Positions 43,301 to 53,545 of a stretch of DNA of 64,000 bases are shown piece after piece. Each line of letters begins with the position of its first letter. The stretch's first letter is position 1. The notes beneath the pieces are model-generated. The model was not told the origin of the DNA and did no database searches. It was given only the letters and a program-made list of their open reading frames with translations. The translations under genes were made by a program, and so were the position numbers. Origin of the DNA: Narthecium ossifragum (lineage: Eukaryota > Streptophyta > Magnoliopsida > Dioscoreales > Nartheciaceae); contig OY986965.1 in the NCBI GenBank assembly GCA_963920575.1, positions 13,530,290 through 13,594,289 of the forward strand, read 5' to 3'.

Positions 43301-46060
43301 GCAAACTCAAACAATACATCCATAGATCTCAGAATTGCTCATGCCGAATTGCATATATACAACATAACCAAAAATTATAATCTCACAAATCACAGCGAAA
43401 AATAAAAAGAAGACTAACCTTCTGGAGTAGAACACGGGCTTCCCAGCACGAAGCAATGCATTCTCTTGGCTACAATCCCCAGCTCGTCTTGACCACAACC
43501 AAAACCGAATCACGACGATGTTGTTTATCAAACACAAACAAACAACCGAATAGAAGGCCAAACAACTGAATCACCTGCTTGTCAAGCGAATGTCTCAAAT
43601 CATCAGCATCAAGATGACAGGAAATGACACAGTGTCAGAGAGGTTTTCTCTTACTGAACTCCTGCAGCTGCAACACCTCCTCCTTCCAGCGAAGACGATA
43701 AGCGACTCTCCGTCCAAACGGATAACAGAGGAGGAGGAACTAAGACCTAAAGTAACATATTCTGCAAAATCAAGCATTAAAATAGAAAAGTTACTAGAAA
43801 CTACATGGTTATCTGATGGCATACATAGTCAAAGAAACCCAATTACATCAAGATACCGACTTGCAATCCTAACACCAAATTAGAAAATAAAGTCAAATTA
43901 AAGTATAATAAAAAATAAAACTAAGGGTGCAGAGTGCAGACACATCAAGCTATGGATAAACAAATTGGCCGTACAAATTGGTAGTGGCACCTCATAATAC
44001 TTCATAAAGGTTATAATAATTGCAAACAGAATTGTAAAAAGAATCATAAAGGTTATGATAATTGAAAAAAGAATCATAAAGCTTATAATAATGAGAAAGT
44101 CCATAAGTATTACCAGTTACAGTAAACCTTGAAAAACCTCATAGAAATAGGAAAAAAAAATATCACATGTTGCGAGACCAATCTAATAGCTCTAAGCCAA
44201 TCACTAACACTCTTCACTTTTGCAGTTCTATAATCATGTCTCTATAGATCCCATAAGTTCTCTCAAATAACTACCAATGTTTAATAAAGTGTCTGTAGAT
44301 CCCACAAACAATTCAGTCTTTGCTAGCTCAATCAAAACCCATCATCAGAACAACCCACAACCTCCCACCTCACATGATCTTATCCACAAAACCTCTCTTT
44401 AGAGCTAATATTCACCTGGTTTACTTGTTGAACAGTTCAACACCCTTACCTCAAAGTGATCCAGATATGACCAGCACCACATAGAGACACAATAGTTAAG
44501 CATTATCAAACTCAAGATAAGTGTGCATCATATACCATCATCATAATGATAAACCTAATCATTCTTGAGGCTTATTTGCACATAGAATTGTGCATCGTAT
44601 ACCATCAAGATTCACCAAAACTAAGCATTATCAAACATGTTCACCTAAACAACAGTAGTAGTTAATTTGATAGAGGTGTGTTTTCTTTTTAGTTTACTGT
44701 AGAAACTAATAGTCGTACTCAGCATAGTAGTAGTTCATTAAGACAATTTCATTCTAGACTACTATAGCATTTAATCTCAACGTGGTGGATACGCACACAA
44801 ACATGATAGTTTCATTCTAATTAAGACATTGTACTCTCATTCCAATTGCAATGCAAGAACATCTAAGCAAAAGAAGTATTTAAAATGGTTGTTATTTCTA
44901 AGTATAGAATTCAAAAGAAAAAGGCACAATGCTGTGCAACCCTATCTGTTATCTCTAAGTATAGAATAGTGGTGGTTTACCCAAAACCTACCACCTAGCA
45001 GAGATATATTGTAGATGTAGCTAGCAGAAAAAATCAGTGCTTCACTACACTATATAAAAAGGAACTCACCTGGCCCTTCTCAGCCTCCTCCAAATCAAAA
45101 CTCCAAAACCTGAAAAGAACTCAATTTTAAACTTGGAAGAAATAGAAAGCCCATCACAACTACCCTACATGGAAATCCAATCTTCCCACCGATTTAAATT
45201 CCATTGACCCAAACGATCAGGAAAACAATGATAAAATTAAATACTTAATCTATGACTTTGTGTTAGGTTTCACCTAACCTTATCCTAGGTGTCTTTTCCA
45301 GTGAAAGGAGTCAATCAGTTCATTGGAACAATGTTCTGGACCCAACTGTTTTTTGGTTTTCTGTATTACAGTTACATAATGTGTCACAATTCAGGATTAA
45401 TACCTACCCTCCACCACACAGTTTCACTGCTAGATTGTCATCAATCAGTTTCACTCATGACTAACTATGATGATGATTTACACATTGCAAGCCACTCATA
45501 TCCTTTTCTGCAGAACTTTTGTTTCCTGTCCTTCCAAGCAATTGATTACCACTATTAGAATTCAAGCCATCCTTCCTGACAACTAATTTTTTTAGATAAA
45601 ACACAATCAGATCAGAATCCAACATTCCAAGAAGATAAAAAACAAATCAATCTTCAACACTTATATGATCACATTCACAAAAATATCCTTCAAAGAGCTC
45701 AAGCACAAAAATGCAGAGCTCCATAAGCTGTTGCACAACATGGATCAAGCCAAGCAAGAAGCAGCAAAGAAGGTGAAAATATGGTTAGCCATCTCCAATG
45801 CAACTTTCTTTCCTCTTTTCTCCATCTTTAGAAGAAGAAGAAGAAGAAGAAGAAGAAGAAGATGGTTGAAGAGGCAAGAGTTTCATCGCTCTCACAACCA
45901 CTTCTCATTTTCTTTTATCTTTTTAAGATATCAAGTATGTGTTAATTCGATTACTTTAGACTTCTTTTACCTAAGTAAAACCTATCATGTGAGTAATGCC
46001 TGCACCAACTTGAGATTAATTACTTCTTTCTTTTTTTGATTATATAATCCCAAAGTGGCG
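43301..46060. other. No gene recognised; AT-rich with (AAG)n
   Basis: About 2.7 kb without supported genes. An (AGA)n run is at 45831-45861. Repeated TTATAATAATTG/CATAAAGGTTATGATAATTG words occur at 44000-44095. A coiled-looking ORF start at 45665-45770 (FKELKHKNAELHKLL) lacks any recognised relative. Confidence 0.5.
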
Positions 46061-46065
46061 AGGAG

Positions 46066-46068
<3 letters not shown>

Positions 46069-46124
<56 letters not shown>

Positions 46125-46130
46125 GAGAGA
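46069..46130. repeat. (GA)n microsatellite
   Basis: About 60 bp of GA repeats with one TA interruption. It generates Ser-Leu runs in antisense ORFs. Confidence 0.9.
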
Positions 46131-46174
46131 AGAAAAGAAAACATAGTGCATGAGAAACAATGCCCCTTTTTTTG

Positions 46175-46740
46175 ATGCAGGACCAGGGCCGGACCTGACT
46201 GAGTCCGATCCGCTTCCAAGGCGATCCGGACGCATTCGGATTCCATCCGTACGATTGAGGCCTTTGGATGGCCATAACTTTTGATCCGACCGTCCGATCG
46301 GGGCGTATGACCAGTCGAAACGACCGGGTCGACGAGCCGGTCATTTATCGGACGGTCGGATCAAAAGTTATGGCAGTTTTAGTAAAAACTTTCCTTTTAT
46401 GGCAGTTTCATCGGTTTCTATTTTTGGCAAAGTCCTAGTTTGAGTAGGGTTTATTTTTATTAATGAATTCCGGGTTAATACTTGGATTAGGGTTGAGTCC
46501 ATGTTTTAGTTGAGTTGGTCTTTCCTTAAATCTATAAAAGGAGACCTAGGGTTTGTAAGGAGTCAGTTTTTGATGAATAAGAAAATTAGGGTTTTGTTTT
46601 CTCCCCTAGAGAATTCTGGTCTTTCTCTCCCATAGAGAGTTCGGTTATCTCTTCCGTTGAGAGGTCCACCTTCCACATTTTACCCTACGCTATTTTTCTT
46701 GATGAATCATAAGAGATCACCATCCTCCTTTTTTTCTAGT
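46175..46740 (+). repeat. LTR-like promoter fragment
   Basis: Contains a large perfect inverted repeat (46271-46374), a TATAAAAGGA box at about 46534, a GGGTTT-rich leader and pyrimidine-rich blocks, in the order expected for U3-R of a plant LTR. It resembles in style the fragment at 55650-55960, which also has CTATAAAAGG. Neither end is identified. Confidence 0.4.
46271..46374. repeat. Perfect 28-bp inverted repeat with structured loop
   Basis: 46271-46298 (GCCATAACTTTTGATCCGAC and eight more bases) is repeated exactly as reverse complement at 46347-46374. The 48-nt loop itself has ATGACC facing GGTCAT. It lies about 160 bp upstream of the TATAAAAGG box. Confidence 0.9.
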
Positions 46741-46778
46741 ATAAGCAACAAATAAAACACAAACAAAATTTTACAAAC

Positions 46779-47910
46779 CACGCTTGCAATGAGTGTGTTT
46801 GAATTATTTCTGCCCAAGAACTCATGAGCAGAACTCTCAACAGACTGCAAAAATTAATGAATTTGCATTTAACTGAGCAGACGCAATAAACTCTTAGCCA
46901 TACTCTACTATTGAAGCAAATAGGAGCAAACCAATTTGAGTGTTTGATGAGAGCAGGAGCTCGCTTAACTTTAACAAAGTATTTTCCGTACCTTCACTCA
47001 TGGAAATAAGCGCTGAGGTAGGGAAGGATGATTGTCCGGTTTGGGCGAAAGGATGTCCGGTGCGGGCGGGCTCGGTGATGGCCACGGAGATGCTAGCGAT
47101 TAGAGAAGCCATGAGTGCTGCGTTGGGGAAAAGCATGGCGTGGGTGATCATCGAATCCGACTCACTTCATGCGGTTGACATCCTGAATGGCAGGCGGGCG
47201 TGGCCAGCTGAAGTGGACAGCATCCTCATGGAGGTGTGGTTTCTGGCTATGAAAATGGAATATGTCATGTTCATAAATATACCTAGGACTCTTAATTGCA
47301 AAGCCGATGGGCTTGCTAAGTGGTGTAGGCAAGCTGTAGCTGTTTTTGAATGGTCCCCTGATAGGGGGCCATTGGGATTCTGAGATCCGGTTGTACAGGA
47401 ACTAGCCTACGGGCTCAATTAATCAAAAAAAAAGATGGCTCAATTTGCTGGTTGATTTTCTCCTCTACAGTACCTCTCTGCCCATTAAAGAAAAAGAATG
47501 AATTTAACAGGAAAAGGTTTTCTAGGAGAAACAACAAGATTAGATATAAATTTGCCTCTGGATCATTCTGCACCCTGAGGAGACTACTGTTGGTGCGGAG
47601 GAGATCCTTTAACGATTCATTATAAATCTCTATTGCTGAGAATTTTAAGACAAATGCTATCTCCTCATGCCGCGAAGAAACAAAGCACCTTTTTAATAAA
47701 TGAATCATGATGGAATGAGAACTCTGACAGGAAATGAAGCGAAAAAAGAAGAAGAAATTAGAGACTCATAGAGTATTTATCCAAAATCACCCTCCGTATG
47801 TAGTCAAATATATCTGCTATGGGGCTCTCGGTTATGTCGGTCATTGTGTATGTTTTTCCACTGCTAGATTGCTCATAAGCAAATACGCTTGCTGTGATAT
47901 TATACCGTAT
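46779..47910 (-). pseudogene. Kinesin motor-domain pseudogene (KIN-7/NACK-like)
   Basis: Minus-strand exons in order: 47910-47758 with the nucleotide-binding P-loop ([17 protein letters not shown]; the canonical start is GQTSSGKT, here Gly is Glu) and ADIFDYI; 47672-47556 (FVLKFSAIEIYNESLKDLL, LRVQNDPE); 47478-47434 (GTVEEKI); 46844-46779 (VESSAHEFLG, LIASV). These match successive blocks of plant kinesin-7 motors, which move along microtubules using ATP. The segment with the switch I NxxSSRSH motif is missing, where a LINE fragment sits. Five prime to the P-loop exon, the kinesin exon is interrupted at 47931 by a full LTR element and resumes at 58901 as a splice-acceptor region. The gene is not functional. 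Confidence 0.88.
46930..47433 (+). mobile_element. LINE 3' fragment with RNase H domain and poly-A
   Basis: The frame 46940-47383 encodes an RNase H-like domain as found at the end of plant L1 elements: EMLAIREAMSAAL, then ESDSLHAVDILNG, then the NCKADGLAKW block with the catalytic Asp. After the stop come CTAGCCTACGGGCT and a run of ten A. RT and ORF1 are absent, so it is 5'-truncated. It lies between kinesin exons in opposite orientation. No target duplication was identified. Confidence 0.8.
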
Positions 47911-47930
47911 TTGACAATTTAGTAGTCTGT

Positions 47931-49372
47931 TGATGAGTCACTAAATATTCATGATTAAACCTCTTAATTTATCTTTGTTAGCCCGAGAGTATTTGTATTT
48001 GATAGTTTGTTAATTGATTTCAGCTTTAACGAAGATTCAATTTAGAAAATACAGAAAAAGACTAATATGTGGAAATTACGCCGCTCCGCTGGCAGTTTGA
48101 AAAGAATTCACCAAATTCTCCAGATAAACTCTAAATTCCTGAAATTTGGAGGACTTATAGAAGACTTCAAGATGAACAACTTTTATGTTTGACACTTGGC
48201 GAGATTCGGGACAAATTAATAGCAGTTTTCAAGAATATGAAGATAAACAGATGCTGGGAAACTGGTCCATCAACGCTCAGGAGAATATTCGCCAAATATT
48301 CCACATGAGTCCAAATAATGTCAACTCATCAGGACAGGACAGAACACTTCCTAATCTACATCGTTCATGTTGAGCACATTTCTAAATTCTAGACGGGTTG
48401 AACCCAGTCGCGACCGAAAGAGGCTGTCAGAATTAAACCAGGAAATCCGAGTTGCACTAGAGGTCGAACTCAACCCAAAACCCTAATTCCGGGAATACAC
48501 CTATAAGAAGGTGTTTGCTCGCCGAAAATTGGAGGTCCCGATAGAGAAAAAAGAGAGAATTAGGGTTTGGAGGATTCTCTGGAGAAGATGGAGTTGCAGC
48601 GTTGATCCCAATCATTCTTCATCGAATCTATGGCTTCCATCACAAAGATGAGTAGCTAATTTCTGTACTTAGGGATCTCATGAAGCTTTAGTAGATCTTC
48701 CTTGTATTTTTCTAGTTGAATGTTGTATTCTTTTTCTGGACATGATCTTATAGATTTGGTTTTAATGATAAAAGAGTTGAGGGAACAGAGTTCCTTGACG
48801 TATTTTTAGTCCTACTTGATTTCGGTGACTGATGGTAGAGATCTATAGGATGGTTTTTATGTGGTTTGTGAATAACCGATGAGATATTTTATGCTAAGTG
48901 ACGATAGCTTGTGTTAAGGTTACTCCGAAGACTATCTATGCTAATCGAAGATAAAATATGCCTTTGGAAAACACTCTCCTTCGTTTAGGGATTCATGTAA
49001 GCTTAAGAAGCTGTGAATCTATAATGTCTAGATAAGAAAACAAGAGGATAACTAGAGAATATAGGAAGTGAAACTAAAGTGGATTGAGTAATCCCTAGGT
49101 CTTCTCTCATTAATATATTTCAATTTTTTTACATCGCTTTCTTAACTAGTTTTAATTAATCAGTTTCAAAAATCCAAATCGATCCTTCAGTTTAGGTTTA
49201 GAGTTCCGAGATTTAATTCTGATTTCTCCTTCGTAATCAAAGTTTTCCCTGTGGTTCGATCCCGTATTTCAACACTATTCTACCCCATAGTTTAGTATTT
49301 TGAATAGGGGTTTATAAATTTTATTCTTGATTGAGTTTACAACGTTTTTAACGACGCGTTCGCGAGCGATCA
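47931..49372 (+). repeat. 5' LTR of the gag-protease-only element
   Basis: 1442 bp, starts TGATGAGTCACT and ends GAGCGATCA. A CACCTATAAGAAGG box near 48497 may be the TATA element. It pairs with 57452-58895. Confidence 0.95.
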
Positions 49373-49377
49373 ATTTT

Positions 49378-49395
49378 TGGCACCGTTGCCGGGGA
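49378..49395 (+). other. Primer binding site, tRNA-Asp
   Basis: TGGCACCGTTGCCGGGGA is complementary to the plant tRNA-Asp 3' end with a single mismatch (A where G is expected at position 5). Confidence 0.9.
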
Positions 49396-49554
49396 TTTCT
49401 TTTGATTTACAACGTAGTATCGATTTAATTTTCTCTTAACTTTTTTTCTGAGCGTAGTTAGATGTTTATTTTTATTTACTTTATTTTACAATTTTTAGGA
49501 TTTTTCTGATAATTTTCTAGAATTTTTGCAGCATTGGAACGATTTTACCTTGAA

Positions 49555-49750
49555 GCATACGGACGGTCGACCGCCACATCGACCGTCGGATCGACCATCG
49601 TTCTCTACGATAGCCACGGTCGACCGCGACATCGACCGCCGGATGGACCGTCAGGCTCTGTCACGGAAAAAGCTTTGCAGGGTCGATACGAGGATCGACC
49701 GTCGCGTCTTCAAGTGAGGTTGCACAGTCCCACAGTCGACCGTGAGATCA
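49555..49750 (+). repeat. GGTCGACCG array, copy 1 (leader)
   Basis: Repeated GGTCGACCG, ATCGACCGTC and GGATCGACC words lie between the PBS and the gag ATG. The module shares a GGCTCTGTCA-AAAGCTT-CAGGGTCGAT backbone with copy 2 at 53338-53545. Confidence 0.8.
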
Positions 49751-49873
49751 ACCGCGAGGGTTGTAAAGTTAGTTTTCTTGCTTCAAATCTTTTTCTTTCA
49801 ATCGTTGTTTTCCGGATTTTCTCTTCTCCTTCGAATATTCTATTTTGTTTTTCTCTTTTTGGTATCATCTTGC

Positions 49874-52588
49874 ATGCAAGGTAGACGATCCCTGAATAAC
49901 CCGCTGGAACCTTTGGATCTAGAAATAGAGGCCACACTCCGGATAGCTAGAACCTTAGGACAAAAATCTCTATGTAATTACCCGGAAACCATAAGCAACT
50001 TGCAATCCTTAATGGCTGAACACGAGGAACATGTCATTGACCCTAATGATAATATGGGTAGGGGTGGAAATGATAACAATAACAGAGAAGTCCCAATTAG
50101 GAATCACTTTCTACCTGGACCTTATATCTATGCTTCTTGTATTAACCCCCCTACCATTAATGCTACACATTATGAGATCAAGCCTAACTGGATTACAGCT
50201 CTACCTTCTTTCTATGGGCGTGAGAATGAGGTCCCCTATGGACACATTGCTAGGTTCCTTGAAATCCTTTTCATGTTCAAACTTCAGCATTTTAATGATG
50301 ATGCCTTTAGACTCAAACTTTTTCCTTTTTCTTTAAAAGACAAGGCTAAACATTGACTTCAAACCTTAGCTCCAAATTCGATTCAACATGGGACCAACTT
50401 CAGGATACCTTCCTTAAAAAATATTTCCCTATCATTAAAACTCCAAACTATCGAACCATGATTATCTCTTTTAAACAAAATGAGGATGAAATGTTTCATG
50501 AAGCTTAGGAAAGATTTAAAGATCTTCTTAGAGAGTGTCCACATCACGAGGTACCCGAGTGGCAGCTAGCCCATTCATTTTATAATGGTCTTAATGATCG
50601 TTATAGGACCATGGTCGAAGCCTGCTGCGGGGGTGTTGTTCTTAGTAAACCTTGGACTGCTCTTTGGGAAATGTATAACAATCTTGCTGAAAATTCACAA
50701 CACAATGCCTCAGTTTCTAGGAGTCGGTCTACCACTATTCGTAATTCTCGAGGAATTTATGAAATTTCTGAATTCCAAAGTCTCTCCGCACTGGTAGCTC
50801 TACTAACTAAAGATTTAAACCAGTTGAAAACAGGCCAATCTCTTGCTCAACAATTGCCTAACACTTCTCTTGAGACATGTGCCCTTTGTCTTAGCTCTGA
50901 TCATCATATCACTGATTGTCATTTGGCTCTCAATTTCCCTGACTTTGTTCAGGAACAAGCTAATGCAACTTATGGTTTTTCCAAACCTCAAAATAACCCT
51001 TATTCGAATACATATAATCCAGGCTAGAGAAATCATCTTAATTTTAGTTGGAAACCACAACAATCAAGTAATTTTCCAAGGCAAAGCAACACAACCAATC
51101 TTTCTGCTTTTAAGTACCCACCTAAACCTTCTGCAAATCCAAATCCTGGGTACCCTCCACAATCAACTTTAGCCCCTCAAACCCAATCCACCTCTGAACC
51201 AACTTTAAGTTCCCTCCTTTCAGCTATGATTGCCATGAATGGCAACATAAATTCAAACATTAATGAAAACATTAGTGGCATAAGACATGATTTGGCGAGT
51301 GAAGTCTCTAAAATTCAGAACTATGTTTCTAGAATAGAAAACCAGTGTAATTCTTACACCCAATCCATTGCTAAACTTGAGAATTCATTAGGTCAACTTT
51401 CTAACACCTTGTCTAAAAGAGAGGAGGGACACTTGCCAAGTCAACTTGTGACCAACCCGAGAGGCCAGCACTATGTAGAAAGCCAAAACTTTGAGAGTGC
51501 CAAATCCGTTGTGACCCTCAGAAGTGGCAAAACAGTAGATAACCAAATAAGTGAACCTGTTAGTACGGACGATCGATCGGCCTACCAGCCGATCCATCGT
51601 CCAACCCGAGATGACTCTTTTCTTCCACCTGATTATAATCCAACTGATTCTAGAGAGCCTGATCCAGCTAAATACATTCCAAAAATGCCATTTCCTTGTA
51701 GCCCTTAAGAACCCGTACCCAACCATCAAAGCCCGAAGAGCTGCTGAGGAAATCCTTGAAACTTTCAAACATGTCAATATTAACATACCCTTGCTTCAAG
51801 CCATTCGTCAGATCCCTTCATATGCTAAATTTCTTAAGGACCTGTGCACTCATAAACGCCAGACAAAACCCAAAGGGGACAAGAAAATCCTTTTACCTGA
51901 ACAAGTCAGTTCGATTTTGAAACATGACACACCACCCAAATTGAAAGACCCCGGTACTCCTACCATACCCTGTTGCATAGGAGACTACCAGATTGATGGT
52001 GCCCTTCTCGACCTAGGAGCCAATGTTAACATTTTGCCCTACTACCTTTATAAGGAATTTGGGATGGAAGAACTCCAACCGACACCGATCAGCCTATAAT
52101 TGGCTGATAGATCCATTAGGACTCCTAGAGGCATAGTAGAAGATGTTTTAGTCAAGGTGGATAACTTCTTTTTCCCGGTCGACTTTGTCGTCTTGGATAT
52201 GGAACCCGTTGTTCACTGTAAAAAAACCATGCCTATCATCTTAGGACGTCCCTTTTTGGCTACAACAAATGCAAATATCAACTATCGAACTGGTGTCATG
52301 GATGTCTCTTTTGGCCATATGCATGTTAAACTGAACATCTTTAAGACTGCATGTTTGCAGGAGCGTGAGAATGAATGCTTCTGTGTTGATAGTTTGACTG
52401 ACTGCTTTGATGATAAGTCTCATGTTATAATGATTGATGGATTATCTGAAATTTTGAGGGCTTATGATTCTGACGATGATGATTATGATCTTAAACTGCA
52501 TGATGATAGATTGCCTACAATTTGGGATGAGTATGATTCTGAGGATAATGATGTTGAATTAAAGAATGACAAATGTCTGATAGGTTGA
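49874..52588 (+). pseudogene. gag-pro: gag-protease polyprotein, degenerate
   Basis: The start MQGRRSLNNPLEPLDLE leads into a gag domain (LPSFYGRENEVPYGHI, RLKLFPFSLKDKAKH). Stops interrupt it after KAKH (TGA, 50354), in FHEA-ERFKD (TAG, about 50508) and after TYNPG (TAG, about 51025); each stands where relatives have Trp. A CX2CX4HX4C-like knuckle is CALCLSSDHHITDC. After a frame change near 51700 the protease follows (ALLDLGANVNILP, IILGRPFLATT), broken by a TAA at 52097-52099 where Gln is expected. Protease reads DLGAN rather than DTGA. An acidic tail (DSDDDDYD) ends at 52588. No pol frame continues. Confidence 0.9.
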
Positions 52589-53140
52589 ATGCATATGCTT
52601 CTGACTCTGATGATGATGCTAATCGGGACACTGTACAATCGAAAGATGACATCAAACCACACATCTTGTCCGAAACTATTTCTTGGGTGGTTGAGCCCCT
52701 TCCACCGTTATCTCTTACTCCTGCACCTGATTTAGATCCTGGACAAGTTCGTACTTATTATGTTGACACACACTTTTGCACAGATGTGTCAGTATATTCT
52801 AAACTTGAGCCACCACCTACTCCTTTACCTATATTTTCACCATCATCATTGCCTACATCCATTCTGAGATCGAAACCCCCGCCATGTTTATTTCCGGTTT
52901 CCAACATTACGAGGGACACATACCGTAGACTAGGTTGCAAGATGAAGCATGATGATAGGTTGCCATTCATAGAGGGTGGAGTCTCTAGTTCACGTGTGGG
53001 GAGGAACGAACTGATTAGCCTACATCATCAAATACTGAACTTACTGTGGGGCTGGGTTTGGTTTCAAGCATTATATGGAGGAAATTATTTTAAGTGGGAT
53101 GATCGATGCCGTCGGATTGACGGATCCATCCTTTAATTGC
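52589..53140 (+). pseudogene. Remnant coding tail after protease
   Basis: A shifted frame from 52573 to 53136 stays open for 187 codons. It is acidic, then Pro-rich (TPAPDLDPG, PPPTPLPIF), and ends shortly before the GGGAGGCAACCCA block. It may be the linker that once led to RT. No RT motif is present. Confidence 0.5.
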
Positions 53141-53337
53141 ATATTTTCGAGAAGTCTAGCGAACGACGTAAAATTTCACGCTTTCTGGGAGGCAACCCAG
53201 TTTTATGATTTTTTTTTCCTTAGCTTTTTAGAATTTTTTCTGATTTTGAGGAATTTTTCCATGATTTTTGGGATTTTTCCTTGATTTTCCTTGATTTTCT
53301 TTTAAGAATAATCATAATATCTAGGAAATTTAAATCC

Positions 53338-53545
53338 CTGACGGACGGTCGACCGTCTCATCGACCGCCAGATCGTCCGTGAGGCTCTGTCAAAAATAAA
53401 GCTTCTCAGGGTCGATGCAAGGATTGACCGTCAGCTCCTCAAACATATAACGTGGTCCACGGTCGATCGGGCGATCGACCGTCAGTTTATATTTCCAAAT
53501 AAGTTGGTTCGCGGTCGATCGATCGATCGACCGTCTGATTTTGTT
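53338..53545 (+). repeat. GGTCGACCG array, copy 2 (after gag-protease)
   Basis: Same backbone as 49555-49750: ACGGACGGTCGACCGTC, GGCTCTGTCA, CAGGGTCGAT, then CGGTCGATCGGGCGATCGAC and GGTCGATCGATCGATCGACC. The two modules flank the coding region like bookends. Confidence 0.8.

Noticed and set aside
45665..45770. Coiled-coil gene start FKELKHKNAELHKLL
   Set aside because: Only one short exon-like piece without upstream or downstream partners or a known relative. Kept out of the feature list as a gene.
45985..46344. Antisense ORFs with long Ser-Leu runs
   Set aside because: They are translations of the (GA)n microsatellite.
49526..49884. ORFs of 63 and 116 codons upstream of gag
   Set aside because: They translate the GGTCGACCG array in the leader. 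Gag homology begins only at the ATG at 49874.
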